Shown piece by piece: positions 20,836 through 32,800 of a stretch of DNA of 64,000 bases. The stretch lies in NCBI GenBank assembly GCA_023374045.1, contig CM041778.1, positions 400,394,438 to 400,458,437 of the forward strand, written 5' to 3'. Origin of the DNA: Limonium bicolor. Taxonomy: Eukaryota > Streptophyta > Magnoliopsida > Caryophyllales > Plumbaginaceae. Every line of letters starts with the position of its first letter. Positions within the stretch are counted from its first letter, which is position 1. A model generated the notes under the pieces. It saw only the letters and a program-made list of their open reading frames with translations, had not been told where the DNA came from and did no database searches. A program made the translations under genes and the position numbers.

Positions 20836-23690
20836 ACCATCATGACCCCTCCCTCCCTCTCTCTCCTCTCTCCCCATCCTCGCCACTTCCCATCACTAAT
20901 CCCCAGTCATGTCTCCGCCATCACAACCACTGAAACGACCTCAACACCACCAACGCACCCAGCACCACCATTCAGCCCTCACTCACCTCTCCCAATCACC
21001 TCCACCTACGAACGAACCCATACGTCACGCCCCACCCAACACCCTCCTGCTCAACACCTTCTCGCCCGATACTTGCACAAAAAACAAATAGCCAGCGCAA
21101 CACCTCCAGATGAGGAGAGAAGGTAGAGTCCCAAGAGAGAGGTACGGTAAACGGAAGAGGTGGAAGGACAAGCAGGAAAGACTTGCAAGTAATCAAGAAA
21201 GACGTCACGCAAAGCCTCGGCGTAACGAGAGAACAGCACCCCAAAACCCCCAACGACAGTCTTTATAGACAATGTTGAGAGAGATGTCTCGGAGTACAGT
21301 ACCACTTGGGTAAGATAATAAGTAGGTTCGTCAACTGGACGAGACTCTACATTAGCAGAAAAGTTAGAAGGTTCAACCGAAACGCTTGTGCATTCGTGGA
21401 CGTGGCTCATGTATACGATGCAAGAAGGCTGATCGAAGGTATTCGGGGATGGAATATCAATGGAAGTCAACTTTGGGCTAGGATGGAGTTTCAAGGCAAC
21501 AAAGAGAACAGAGCAACAATGCAACAGGAAGACTCATACAAACATCGAAGCAAAAGGGCGAAGCATGTAAAGCGCTCCAATAAGACAGAGCAAGGGATCC
21601 AAAAAGAGAAAGGCCATGTTACAACAAGATTATCTATTACTGTCAAATCTGATAAAGTGATGAAATCTGGCTTGAATAGGTGTGCAGTCATCACTTTACA
21701 AGAAGACAAGTCTCCAACAGAAGCTCTGGATTATTTGCATAATCGATGGCCAAACCTGGGAGGTTTACTTGCCTTCTCACGAAGAAAGTTTCTCATGGTT
21801 TTCAACACAACAAAGGAGGTAGAAGCTGTACTGGATCAAGGTGAAACAAAGGACAAAGAACAAGAAGGGGCAATAATCCACCGTTGGAACACATCAGATC
21901 AGGTAGAAAGGAGGCGTACGTGGGTAGTCATCCGTGGGATCCAGTTGCATGAGTTGAACAAGGAAAATATTCGTAAAATTGCCCAAACGGTAGGTGAGGT
22001 TATCAAAATCGAGGAAGAAGAAAGTCAATTTGTTGAAAATGCTGAGATTCGAATTCAAATCGAAACCTCGACGCTCCAATTAATCAATTGGAAAATTAGG
22101 GTAAAAGTTGACAATCAGAATTTTCCTGTAAGCATCGTCGAAGCCAACAAACAAGTGGTGCAGTCTGAAAATTTAGACCGCTCACAGAGTATCATCCAAA
22201 TGGTAGAAGTGGACACAAGCAAAATAATAGGTCAGCAAAATACAAGCGTTCATCAAACTCAGAGCGTGGGGGAAGGAGAGGGTGAAACAAACGGACGGAA
22301 ACAATCACGTCTCGAGAATAAACAGGCGGTTGAGTCCCAACACTCCCCTCCTGGTGAGAGACTACCGACAAACTCCAAAGAGGTACAACCATTCCCCTGC
22401 TCCTTTTCTGTAGCAGGTGAGGCACGCCTATCCCACGTCCGCTGCCTGGAAAATGAAATATAAGAAGAGAAAAAGTTGGACGCACTGTCCGATACTGCTG
22501 CTAATTCACATCTTGAGCCGACATTACTGGAGTGTGGTCCCGAAACAATTGAAAAGTCAATTAATCCAGCGAGTAGTGGGCGCTCTTCTCCGGCTTTAAA
22601 TGTGCCATCTCCAATAGAAATAGATAAATCGGGGTGGGGCTCAATTCCAATAGTGCAAGAGACATGTGCTGCATCTCGGGACGAGAACTTAGTTAACAGT
22701 GAGACGGCGGAAGACACGAGGTCACTTCTGGGATTCGACAGCGAGGAGACAGAAGTCGAAAATCGACTGTTATCCATGCAGACTCCACAAAATAGTGAAT
22801 ATGTAATGGGTGAACAGTTGCAAAACAATTCGACGAAGAACCCAATGCAAGCGGTAGATTAACCCCGGTGAAATCTCCAATAGACAAAGAAGGTATTAGT
22901 TTATTTGTTAATTTAGTCCAGAATACACCTCCATATCCTTTACCAGAAAAAAAATACCTGCAAGGGATGAGAAGGGTAAGATAATTAATCCGGAGAGAGA
23001 GGCAGAGGAATGCGTGGAATTATTAATAAACTGGGGTGGCAAGTTCCTAATCCAGATCTCACTAAGGCTAATATTCTCAATCAACTCCAGACTCAGACAA
23101 GCAATTGAGACAGGACAGCTAGTGACAACAAGGCTCCAAAAATATGTTTCATTGTGTGAGGATAGGTGGAATTGGACGGTCGTCTTTCTAGGTTGGAATA
23201 TCTCAGTAGATCGTAAGAAGCTGGTTGAGGACATCTACGTTATTTGGTCTCCGTTAACACAAGGTTGGACGTCGACTTTTTGATGAAGAATATACAAGGG
23301 CTACTCTGCAATAATGTGATTTCTTGTGCGGTATCCCGGGACAAGGAGTATGCTATGGTGAAGATGGAGGAAGACGTGGTCAAAAATTCACTCTTCTCAT
23401 GTAATGTAGGAATCTCCCCGCCAAGGGATTCTGGGTTGGATATGCACGTGTAACCAAGGAGCCAAGGTGTGAGACTTGAAGATGCTAGATACGTAGTGAC
23501 ATGTTAGATGATGTACTTGAAAAGTTAGATTGGCTATTAAGTGTGTAAATGGATGGGTGGGCACTCTTTTTCCTCCTTGAGCTTTTTCCTATTGGGTTTT
23601 GCTTAAGTAGGTTTTAATGAGGCCTATATACAACCCATCCACCTATTTTAATTAATTCAATAATACGGCTATATGCCCAAATTATCAAAA
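20836..23690 (+). mobile_element. Truncated plant LINE with ORF1 only
   Basis: Inserted in the second unit of a 108-bp tandem repeat, with atatca at both edges (20827-20832, 23694-23699) as likely target duplication. It has a C-rich 5' leader (20842-21000). ORF1 starts with an RRM: RNP2-like TVFIDNVERDVSEY near 21255, a frame break, then FVNWTRLYISRKV and the RNP1-like ACAFVDVAHVYDARRLIEG. The open part is 21306-22463 (385 codons), with a DUF4283-like second half (LLAFSRRKFLMVF, TWVVIRGIQLHELNKE). The frame continues broken through 22476-22862. Endonuclease and reverse transcriptase are missing. The 3' end has the plant L1-type tail, with TTTTTCCTCCTTGAGC and an A-rich end at about 23680. Confidence 0.75.
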
Positions 23691-23838
23691 AATATATCAA
23701 TGAAACTTCTAACATAAAACAAGTTAAGGTTTCTACATTTGGATATTTTCAGTTATCGTTCTTGGTGGTAGTAACAATTAGGTTGGTAATTTTGGGTGGT
23801 ATTAAAGTCTATTACATCTAGATCATAGCTGAGAACGA
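23691..23838. repeat. Continuation of the interrupted 108-bp repeat
   Basis: Right part of the repeat unit split by the LINE, then a further partial unit at 23726. No gene. Confidence 0.6.
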
Positions 23839-26290
23839 CTAAGGTGCACCATGCTGGCGTTGGTAACCATCCCATATGGATAAAGAACTGAACACATCCT
23901 CAATCCCATGAGTTATAGCCCTTTGTTCATCCTCTAGCATTCCCTGACGATAGTATGACCAGTCCCAGGTACGGTTCTCTGGATAGTAAGGACGTGCAAG
24001 CTCACTTGTCTCACACAGTAGCTGCAACAAACTTGGTCATGTAAGTGCACATAAAAAAATAAAAGGGAAATTTCATGATGTACTATAAAAGATTACTCAC
24101 TAAGACGGGATCTGGACGATGAACCATTGTGGTGTCATAACTCTCTAGGTTCAAAATCTTTGGATGGGTGTGTTTGGTGTACCAATCCATGTACTCTGGG
24201 ACATAAACATGCAACCGAGCCCTTGTATGTTCATACCCTGGACTTGGCACCAGCACTTTAGGTGTGTTGTGCCACACATTATACATTGAGGGGGGGGGGG
24301 GGTTATACATAGGTGTATGGTTGTTTTTTCCCTCTTTTTCAGACTTTGATTTGGGTCTAATAGGATGAAATGGGATACACTAAATGTACCCAAACTGGTG
24401 TAGACAACCATCTGGCATGTATGGCTCATTTACCCCCATAATATGTAGGGTACCCCTATACCATGTACGCCCTCCATGAACATTAACATTTTCTCGACTG
24501 TACAACAACCAATCAATCTACAATGTTTGATAGTACAATGTAAACAACAACAACAGACAAAATAGGGTAATAATAATGGTTCAATGTGTTAACAACTACA
24601 AACACTTACATTAAGAGCAGTCAAAGCATCTAGATGCTCACGATAGCCTTACAGTACCCGATGATCATGAATCTGAGAGTTAGACCTCACCCATCTTAGA
24701 GCCCAAGGTCTGTCATCTTGAGCACGCCAGTCTGGGCTAATCGTTGGCCTTAAAGTAGGGAAGTACGCATAAATCTAGTACTATGCGTATAAAAAACAAT
24801 TACATGATTATCCATAAATAATTATTAATACTTAATGAGTCGTTAGGTACTAGATGCACATTAGCACACATACCTCAACCAAAGTCATACAACCACCTAT
24901 TCCACCAGAGCCAGCACGAGAGGCTATCCCGAGTTGGCGATATAACCATGCAAGAGTACCAGCTCCCCATGCATATTTATTAAGCTTTGTAGAACTTTTC
25001 ATGGAAGTTAGTAACCAAAACAACTGAACTCAGACAACCATGCGATTTTCTAGCTAATATGGTGGTACCGATCAAATGATACAACCAACCACATGCCTGC
25101 TTCATTGGATCTTCATGTCCATACCTACAGTGTTGCACCAAGTCCGCAATGGATACAGCACCGGTATTCAATAGTGTCTCTGTCATAGTTTGAACAACTT
25201 CCCCAAAATCAAGACACTCAACCATTACTTTCTTCAGCTTAGGGGTGGACGATTGTCCCTGCATTGCACGATCAACGATGGGGATTGGTAGTATCATCCA
25301 TACATCATATAGGGTAATCGTCATCTCACCAAATGGCATATGAAATGAGTTTGTATCAGGCTACCACCTCTTCACAAAAGCACTAATGAGGGATATATTA
25401 TTCTGTGGAATTGTAATATCCTGTATGTGCTCTAGACCAGAATACTTAATCATGTTCCTTGCTCTTTTATAAGAAACTTTATCCTTTGGCCAGTAGTAGT
25501 AAGAATCACCTTACGGGATTTGAAACTCAATACCCCACGATCCTAAATAATGACCAACAATTTTTAACACTTACAAACGTAATGTGATTACGTGATCTAA
25601 TACAGAAGAAGATAGAACATACTTGAGTCAAGAACCATAAGTCAAGCACTACATGACCCCCGAAGCTAGTGATAACACTTGTAAGTAGTGAACTGCCAGG
25701 AACTGGCACCTCTGTCAACTTTCAAGCGGTAGGAATCACTGCAACCATCCTTAATGCTGCTTACTTTTTAGTGTCATCCTTCTGATCAATGACAGCATCA
25801 TCTTCATCATCGTCCTCCTCTGTGTCGGGTGATTCATTATCATCAGCAACACCACCATCGTCATCAACAAATGGTGAGCACTCGATCATCACAAAGTCCT
25901 CATCAGCACGTGCTTGTGATGGGTGTGGTGGGCGCGATGAATTATCCCCGCCTGACATCTGAGCTTGTAAAGGAGAAATGTGGTGGATTCCCTCGCCTGA
26001 GATGTTGAAGCTAGCACTATGCAGCGTTATACAGACCAACCACTGCTAGTGATGACAACACTGGCATGCGTCTCTACGGTATATGATCATACATCGCCAA
26101 GTCATCCACTGCTTCCCCTAGTCGTGCAGGTATCAGAAACGCCGAGTCATTGAAAGATTGACCCGGATGGAATGATGAGTGACATGCTGCTTCCATGCAG
26201 GGGGCAGGATTACTCGCCCTTCACTAGGAGCATGTGCACGACGTTACGAGGCCGTCATAGGCTGCTCCATAATCCGGTCTTTCATCTTCT
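23839..26290 (-). pseudogene. Plant mobile domain (MAIN/MAIL1-like) transposon gene
   Basis: Minus-strand gene in several exon-like blocks. The N-terminus near 26290 reads MKDRIMEQPMTAS, followed by LIPARLGEAVDDLAMYD. An acidic segment (26039-25761) has a DDNESPDTEEDDDEDD run. PMD blocks follow: LLTSVITSFGGHVVLDLW (25527-25718) and FGEMTITLYDVWMILPIPIV (25339 down) with CGWLYHLI. Then comes PTLRPTISPDWRAQDDRPWALRW near 24700 and the C-terminal YVPEYMDWYTKHTHP (about 24190). The end is GIEDVFSSLSIWDGYQRQ, with a stop at 23839. The PMD is known from Arabidopsis MAIN/MAIL1 and from many plant transposons; the transposon form fits here. Stops and shifts between blocks, plus a G run at about 24289, make activity doubtful; some gaps could be introns. 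Confidence 0.6.
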
Positions 26291-26389
26291 TGGAGTATAC
26301 ATGCTTCACTGCTTTTTTAAGTCTATACATTGCTGCATATGAATATCAAACAATTATAGTTCAAAAAATTAAAATTCAACATAAAAAAA

Positions 26390-26815
26390 AAGTTTGAGCC
26401 ACAACAGGGCTCGAACCTGTACAAGTCGAGCAGCATAGAGGCTCACATTAGGCGGAGTTGAGCCGCCCACGGGCTCGAACATCAAAAACAAAAACAAAAA
26501 AACAAAGTTCGAGCCACAACAAGGCTCGAACCTGTACAAGTCGAGCAGCACAGAGGCTCGCATTAGGCAAGGTAGAGCCGCCTAGCAGCTCGGAAACATA
26601 AAAAAAATGTTCGAGCCACACCAGGGCTTGAACCTGAACAAGTCAAGCAGCATTACAGCTTGGGTATGCCAAGGTAGAGCCGCCCAGCAGCTTGGAAACA
26701 TCAAAAACAAAAAGAAATATGTTCGAGCCACACCAGGGCTTGAACCTGAAGAGGCCGAGCAGCACTACCGCTTGGGTATGCCAGGTAGAGCCGCCTAGCA
26801 GCTCGGAAACGCCAA
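26390..26815. repeat. Four-unit minisatellite of 102-115 bp
   Basis: Units starting at gagccacaac/gagccacacc occur at 26396, 26511, 26613 and 26725. Each holds cagggctcgaacctg (or the gcttgaacc variant), a gtcgagcagca block and an A-rich spacer. The reverse complement of the first part, ggttcgagccc, fits the Pol III B-box form of tRNA genes, but no A box or cloverleaf was found. The array lies in the probable 5' intron of the mobile-domain gene. Confidence 0.75.
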
Positions 26816-26989
26816 CCTAGAGCGAGAACTTGGCTCGAGTTCAAACACATATTTTTTCAAAATTTTCAACTTTGTTCTAAATTTTACATGCTAGATATAG
26901 CTCAATTGAAGTTTAATTTCAAAAAACTAACAGCAGATTCACACTCAGGACACCTAAATCTATCAGTTGGAACAAAATTCGAAAACTCA

Positions 26990-27130
26990 CCGAAACGTTT
27001 TTCCGACGGTGGTCCGACGGTGGTCGGCGGCGGCTCGGCAAGCAGAAGGGAGGTCTGATGGGAGAGAGAGATATAAGAGAGAGTGAGTAAGAGAGAAATG
27101 AGGTTTTTTAGGGGATTCGACTATATATAG
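26990..27130 (-). promoter_or_regulatory. Probable promoter and leader exon of the mobile-domain gene
   Basis: On the minus strand a TATA-like CTATATATAG (27121-27130) precedes a C/T-rich leader and then a donor CG|GTGAGT at 26990. This suggests a non-coding first exon spliced over the 26.4-26.8 kb minisatellite to the coding part. The leader includes two copies of tccgacggtgg (plus strand, near 27003 and 27013). Just upstream, at about 27190, is ttttgtaccgaatgtag, related to a word in the 96-bp array. Confidence 0.4.
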
Positions 27131-27477
27131 TGCGAGCATTTTTAACCGGAAACTGACGTTTTTTTAACTTCCTGCTTTACGTACCCGGTTTTTGTACCGA
27201 ATGTAGAAATATATTTGTAGTTTCAGCAGAGATGTAACGTTAAACATAACGATTAATAATGTGAACATAATTTTTTTACGTTTAAAAACCATTAATAAAG
27301 GTTTTATGTCTTGTATTACCGTTTTTTTAATATTTTATTGGTTTATGATGACAAAACGATATTTTCAAGAAAAAAAAATTTACAACACTATGTTATATCA
27401 TGTTTACAACGTTAATATGATTTTAAAAAAATTGTATTGCGGTGATTAGTAATTTTTACTACAAATAGCAACCTAGT

Positions 27478-27893
27478 TTACCAAATACCACTGAGTTTTT
27501 GCTTAATTCACGATATATCATTGTGTTTCTAAAATTATATAGGATAAGACCGAGTTTTTACTTATTTCACCATATAACACTTAGTCCAATATTTTGCTAA
27601 CTGCTCCGTTGATATCCCTAGAAAAATGACTAAACTGCCCGTGTATTTAGGTAAACAAAAAGTGGTATCTTATGGAATTTATCAATATGACAAATCATTG
27701 TCAGACAGTTAATTAATAAAGGGGTAGTTTGGTCATTTTTAAGGAATATTAACACAACAATTTACGGAATATGGGACAAATTGTTAACCGGTGAAATAAG
27801 TAAGAGAACTCAGTGTTGTCCTGTGCAATTTTAAAAGACAATGGTATATCATGAATTAAAAAGAAACTCAATGGTATTTGGTGAAATTTCCCA
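27478..27893. mobile_element. MITE with long inverted ends
   Basis: The left end (accaaataccactgagttt) and the reverse complement of the right end (accaaataccattgagttt) match for over 100 bp. Further matches include ttcacgatatatcattgt with ttcatgatataccattgt and acttatttcacc on both sides. It is A+T rich, non-coding and similar in style to the foldback elements at 2.6-5.8 kb. Confidence 0.75.
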
Positions 27894-28449
27894 AAATACT
27901 TTATACTTGTAGTTGAAAAGAAAGATTTTTTTTTTTACCAATTTTTTTTTACAATTTTTTGTCAAATCCAGCTAATGGTAGAATACAAACATTCTTTCTT
28001 CTCAATGACGACTCCCCTTTTATAAGTCCCTTCACCTAAGCAATCATATTATAAATACCTGTTTGGTTTACACAATAAGTCTAAAATCATGAGTCCCATG
28101 TGTAAGAAACAATAACAAAAATCTATGACATTGCTTAAAATTTATAATCCCTACTTAGCAAGGTTATCCACATACTAGAGAACATCATTGGAAAAAGGGT
28201 GAGTATCATGCTCTCTAGCAATAGCCTTCTCCTCAAAGTCATCTTTACTTGTATAAACTTTTAAGAGGAGTAATGTCTTTACTACCTTAAAGAACTTCTC
28301 GTGATGTAGTAAAAATCAATAAATAGTAATACCCTCACAGCTACTACAAAATATACAAAAATTGGAATTCTCAAATATCAACATTTCAAATCAAGAATAA
28401 CCGGTCTTTCCTAATTTCATGGAAAAAAACCAAACACCGGTAAGTTAAG
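27894..28449. other. A+T-rich DNA without a recognisable feature
   Basis: Homopolymer T and A runs, no long frame, no repeat found within the window. Confidence 0.4.
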
Positions 28450-29706
28450 GAGACCTGGTAAAAGTAACCCGCGAACGAAAAAGAGATTTGACTCAACCCG
28501 ATTTGAAGCTAATTTTCAAACGCCGAGTATGACCTGAAAAACCGAAACAACCCGAACCAAAACGCAATTGTTTGGTACAACCCGAATCCACCTGAACCAA
28601 ACTCACCCGAACTGAACTCACCCAAACCGAAGTCACTCAATTGCTTTGTTAAAACCTAAATTATATATAGTTGTTCCAACCATAAACAATAATCTTGTAA
28701 CCAAAACACAAAATGACAACTTTAGACATCCAATAGGTCTTAATTGCTCACAAATGACATATATATATACAACACTTCTTTAAAAAAAATTATGAACAAA
28801 GTAATGTGTATTTACTATTTTGTATTGCTCTATTAATTTTGATTGTAATAACTTAGTTTCTCTATGTTTAGAACTTGGGAATGGCTTGAATGTTGATAAA
28901 GTTATAATTATAAAACCTAAACTTTTCAGTTTAGATATATACTAACCACGATCAATGTATAAATGCCTGAAGAAAATTACCCAATAAACTATGAAAAAAT
29001 ATATATCTCTCATTAATATCACAAAAGAATAAAGATTATAAACAGGCTGAGCCCCGCCTGGGAGAAGGGCGGAGGAAGCCCGCATGCAGGGGCGTGCGCG
29101 GCGGTGATGGGCGCATAGGGGTGAGGGAGCATGACGCTAGCGCGATTTGACAGGCGTTGGCGTGGGACGTGTGTGAAGTGTGATGACCTCTAGAGTGCGA
29201 CGAGCACGAGGTGCGACAGGCATTGGTGCGCAACGCTGACAAGGTGTGATGGGCGCTAGCATGGGACGCGCCTTGGGCATGACGGGTGTGAAAGGCATGG
29301 CAACGGACGCGATACAAATTAAAAATCTGCAACTAGAAATTCATATACAAAAATGGTCCTCCAATTTGATTATGTCTAACCCATACACAATAGTCTTTAT
29401 CAAAAGTAACACTATATTAAGAGAATTTGGAGCCGAATATATAATCAATACAAGTTACATAGGTTGTTTAAATTTTTTGTCAACCAAACTTAACCCGAAT
29501 AATCACCCAACTTTGATTTATGACCCGAAAAAACCAAATGACCCGTGGGCTAACCCGAACGAAAGCTCCAAACCAAAATCAACCAAAACCGTAGTCACTC
29601 GAACAAATTCAAACCAGATGAGCCTGTCCCTAACCGAACAAAATATTAAATATCAACAATTAACCCGAACCAAAACTGATCCAAGTGACCCGAACTGCCA
29701 GGTCTA
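28450..29706. mobile_element. Putative TIR element rich in AACCCGAACC
   Basis: Ends agacctggtaaaa (28451) and the reverse complement of actgccaggtct (ending 29704) are imperfect inverted repeats. Both arms are full of degenerate CCCGAACC words. I found no convincing target duplication, so class and limits are uncertain. The only long frame (29246-29707) has repeat-like composition and is not taken as a gene. Confidence 0.35.
29045..29310. repeat. GC-rich degenerate minisatellite
   Basis: Imperfect copies of a gtgygacaggcgytggcgtgggacg-type unit: gcgttggcgtgggacg near 29153, gcgacaggcattggtgcg near 29213 and gcgctagcatgggacgcg near 29252. It is about 65% GC inside DNA that is about 65% AT. 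No gene; the frames are repeat shadows. Confidence 0.6.
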
Positions 29707-29879
29707 ACTAGTTACTAGGCTTTCTCTATCTATTTGATTAAAATCTCTTCTTTTGAACCAAAACTCAAGTTCCATAGTCTTTATTACTTTTTTTTAATCA
29801 CATGCTTCGTAGTATTTTTCATAATAAATCTACCTCAGCTTAGATTAGAATGATAGTAATTTAGTGATACATCAGGGGA

Positions 29880-32800
29880 CATCATCATACCATATACCCT
29901 CATAATTCCCCATCATACCCAGAGTTGGCGAAGACATGGGCATCTAGATTCTTAGCTCTATCTATATAGGACCTACTCACATGATCAAAGAAAGCGACTA
30001 CAAAGGTTACATCTTGTAGGACTAGCTCCGCATCACCTCTTATAACACAATTACCTTGCATATAGTTAACATTAGAGAGGCAATATGAAAGAAAACGAAA
30101 AGATGTAGCCCTAGCCTACTAGCCATATCCGCCCCATAAAGAAGTGCCTTAGCTTCAATGACTTGAGGTGACCAAGGCCCAGAGTCCCGAGCGATACCTG
30201 CTGCCAAAAGAGCACCATCCAACCCTCTACAAACTACGCTAATTTCTGATTCGTCCGGAGTTGTGCTCTCGTCAACATAAACCTTGACTACATTAATTTA
30301 CGAACCATTAAAATACCTGGGCAAAAGCTTCTGCATGACCAAACTTCGTAAACCATAATTTCTAGAAAAATATAATCATCTTCTCTATATGAGCAATGGC
30401 ATAATGGACGCAGACAAATATAATCCAATCTCTTAGTGAGGCATCATCCATTAATTCTTGAGGCCTTGTCAGGCCCATAGTCCTCCACCATTCCTGCACA
30501 TTAGAGCATAACAAAAAAACATACACCAAGTTTTCCAGACCACCACAAATAATACATTTGTCAATACAATCTGATTAGCACCGCAGAGCAATTACGGCCC
30601 CGCAAGGAACAATTCTGTATAAGCTTCTATGAAAAGAGCTTGATTCTAGGAGGAAAAGAGCATTTACACACTCACTTCATAGCTTATCCAATAACACTTA
30701 AATAGGATGTAGAACTGGATCCCGTGAAAAGCAGGGTGTTGGTCAAATAGCATGCAGACCTAACTGTGAACTATCCATTTTTCGTGCCACCCAAGCACCA
30801 ACTATCCTCCTTTGGTGTTCAGCTTAAGACAATCTTGAGGATAAGCTCCGCATCGTCTTGAGTAAACCATTCTCTAATACGAGCCTCGTTTTAAGATCGA
30901 TCATCAACGTTAATTAGCCAAGAAACTTTCCCTTGCTCTCTGGCCCATTTCGGTAAGCACCAGGCCCATTGTCTCCCACTTTTTTTACCAAGAAGCCATG
31001 GATTCGTTAGCCTGATAGATTTCTAATTACCTACAACCCTACACACTCCTGCATTAAGAAGGGGAAGCGAATCACAAAGAGACCTCCAATCTGGGCTCAG
31101 ACGCGTGTCTATTGTGGAAGTATTAGTTGCCAGAACATGGGACATGAGAAGTTAAGGCTATTGTAGAATTTGTCAAGCCTGTCATGCTAAAAGGGCATCA
31201 TTAAAGTCCGCAGGTCTCTGAATCCCAACCCACCAACATCCTAACTTTTACATAGGGCATCCCAATTGCGCCAACAAATACCCTTGTTCTATAGAGACCA
31301 TGTCCACAAGAATTTGTGAACAATTTCTAGTATCTCACGAATAAGAGTGGTGGGAAGACAGATAATTCCCATGGCATAATAAGGGATAACATGTATAACC
31401 GATTTAATAAGAATACCCCAACCTGCTTAGGAGATCAGCTTTTCCCAGTCATGCACCCTCTTATATACTCGATCCCGGGTGTATACCAAAGATCTGGCTT
31501 TTGTGCGTACCTACTGATGTAATACCCCCACCCACATTTGTATATGAATAGTAATATGAGCGGTTAATAAGGATACATATGGGTTGACTACAACAATAAT
31601 ACCTTCACATTTAAGCCCAAGTGAGGACAAAAGGCTTAAAGTGGCTAGTTTTCATGCAGATGGCTTGAGAGCTAGGTAGTTGGACAGTTGTCCATATTGG
31701 GTGTTTCAATTGAGCTTGGGAATGCCAAATACAGACCCATATCTAGAACTTCTTCAATACCAACTAGTCTAGAGCTCTGACCCCGAAAGATGAATGGTAT
31801 TCCAGTAGAAAACATAAGTGCTGACTTTGCAACAAAGTTCCAACTTAGCAACAAAGTCCCGACTTAGCAACATTAATACATTGGTCTGATGCCTCTTCAG
31901 AATTCGTCAATGATCTCCATGAAATGCCCCACATAAGCCAATTTTTCTGACCAAATAAAACACAATTATCTGCAAAGAAGAGATTTGTGACATCAAAACC
32001 CAAATGGTGATAGGAAATACCTTGAATAATACCTCAGTAGGCCGATTGCGTAAGTTGGATGAGAGGGCCTTCATGCAATATACAAACAAAAAAAGGAGAT
32101 AATGGATTACCCTATCTCAATCCCTTTTGCGGGGTAAAAATAGGAACCTGGGCTGCCATTAATTAGGATGACAAAAGACACTGAAGTAACACACTTTTCA
32201 ATAAGTTGAACCCATCTTTCATTGAAGACCATACGTCGTAACACCCTAAAATGAAGGGACAATTGATGAGTTTGAGTGCTTTAGCCATGTCCAGCTTTAA
32301 GGGTGGACCCAAAGAGCAACTTGTTTTTGTTTTGTGAAGACGCCAGTTCTTTGAGACCCTGGAGATCCACTCTTTTTCTGATTCGACTTTGACAATGAGA
32401 CCCCTATCTCTCTGTTTCACATCAAAAAGTTGCGCAGAAGTCAAAGAAAGAGATATCGATGGGATTTTGGCAACTGCCAAAACGAGGACTTTATTTGAAT
32501 GCGGGTGGTTTCTTACGCAAGTGGTTTCAATAAAGTCTCTGTCGTAGTTTGTCTTGGACAAGATTTAGAACCACTCTCAACGGTAATGTAAAGTGGCCCT
32601 TCTTTATAGCTTTAAAGGTTTTAGTTAAATGTACAACCTTGTGTGCAATAATAATATTATGGAAAATAAGGTAACCCATGACAAAGGTCCTTTGGCCCTA
32701 AAAAACATAGGGCATTACCTCCCAAATCTAGTTAACCAAAACCTTTGATACGACCCAGTATATCATGTTGCAAAGAGAGATTGGACGAAAATCCTGCATC

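Noticed and set aside
20842..21126. Proline/serine/threonine-rich frame of 94 codons
   Set aside because: It is the C-rich 5' leader of the LINE; two frames are open for compositional reasons.
22259..22828. 189-codon minus-strand frame inside the LINE
   Set aside because: Antisense shadow of LINE ORF1, whose plus-strand reading shows RRM and DUF4283-like features.
26390..26815. tRNA genes suggested by ggttcgagccc words
   Set aside because: No A box, acceptor stem or anticodon arm could be fitted; the words recur only because of the minisatellite.
28450..29706. hAT element with 8-bp target duplication
   Set aside because: The ends are inverted repeats, but the flanking bases do not match, so class was left open.
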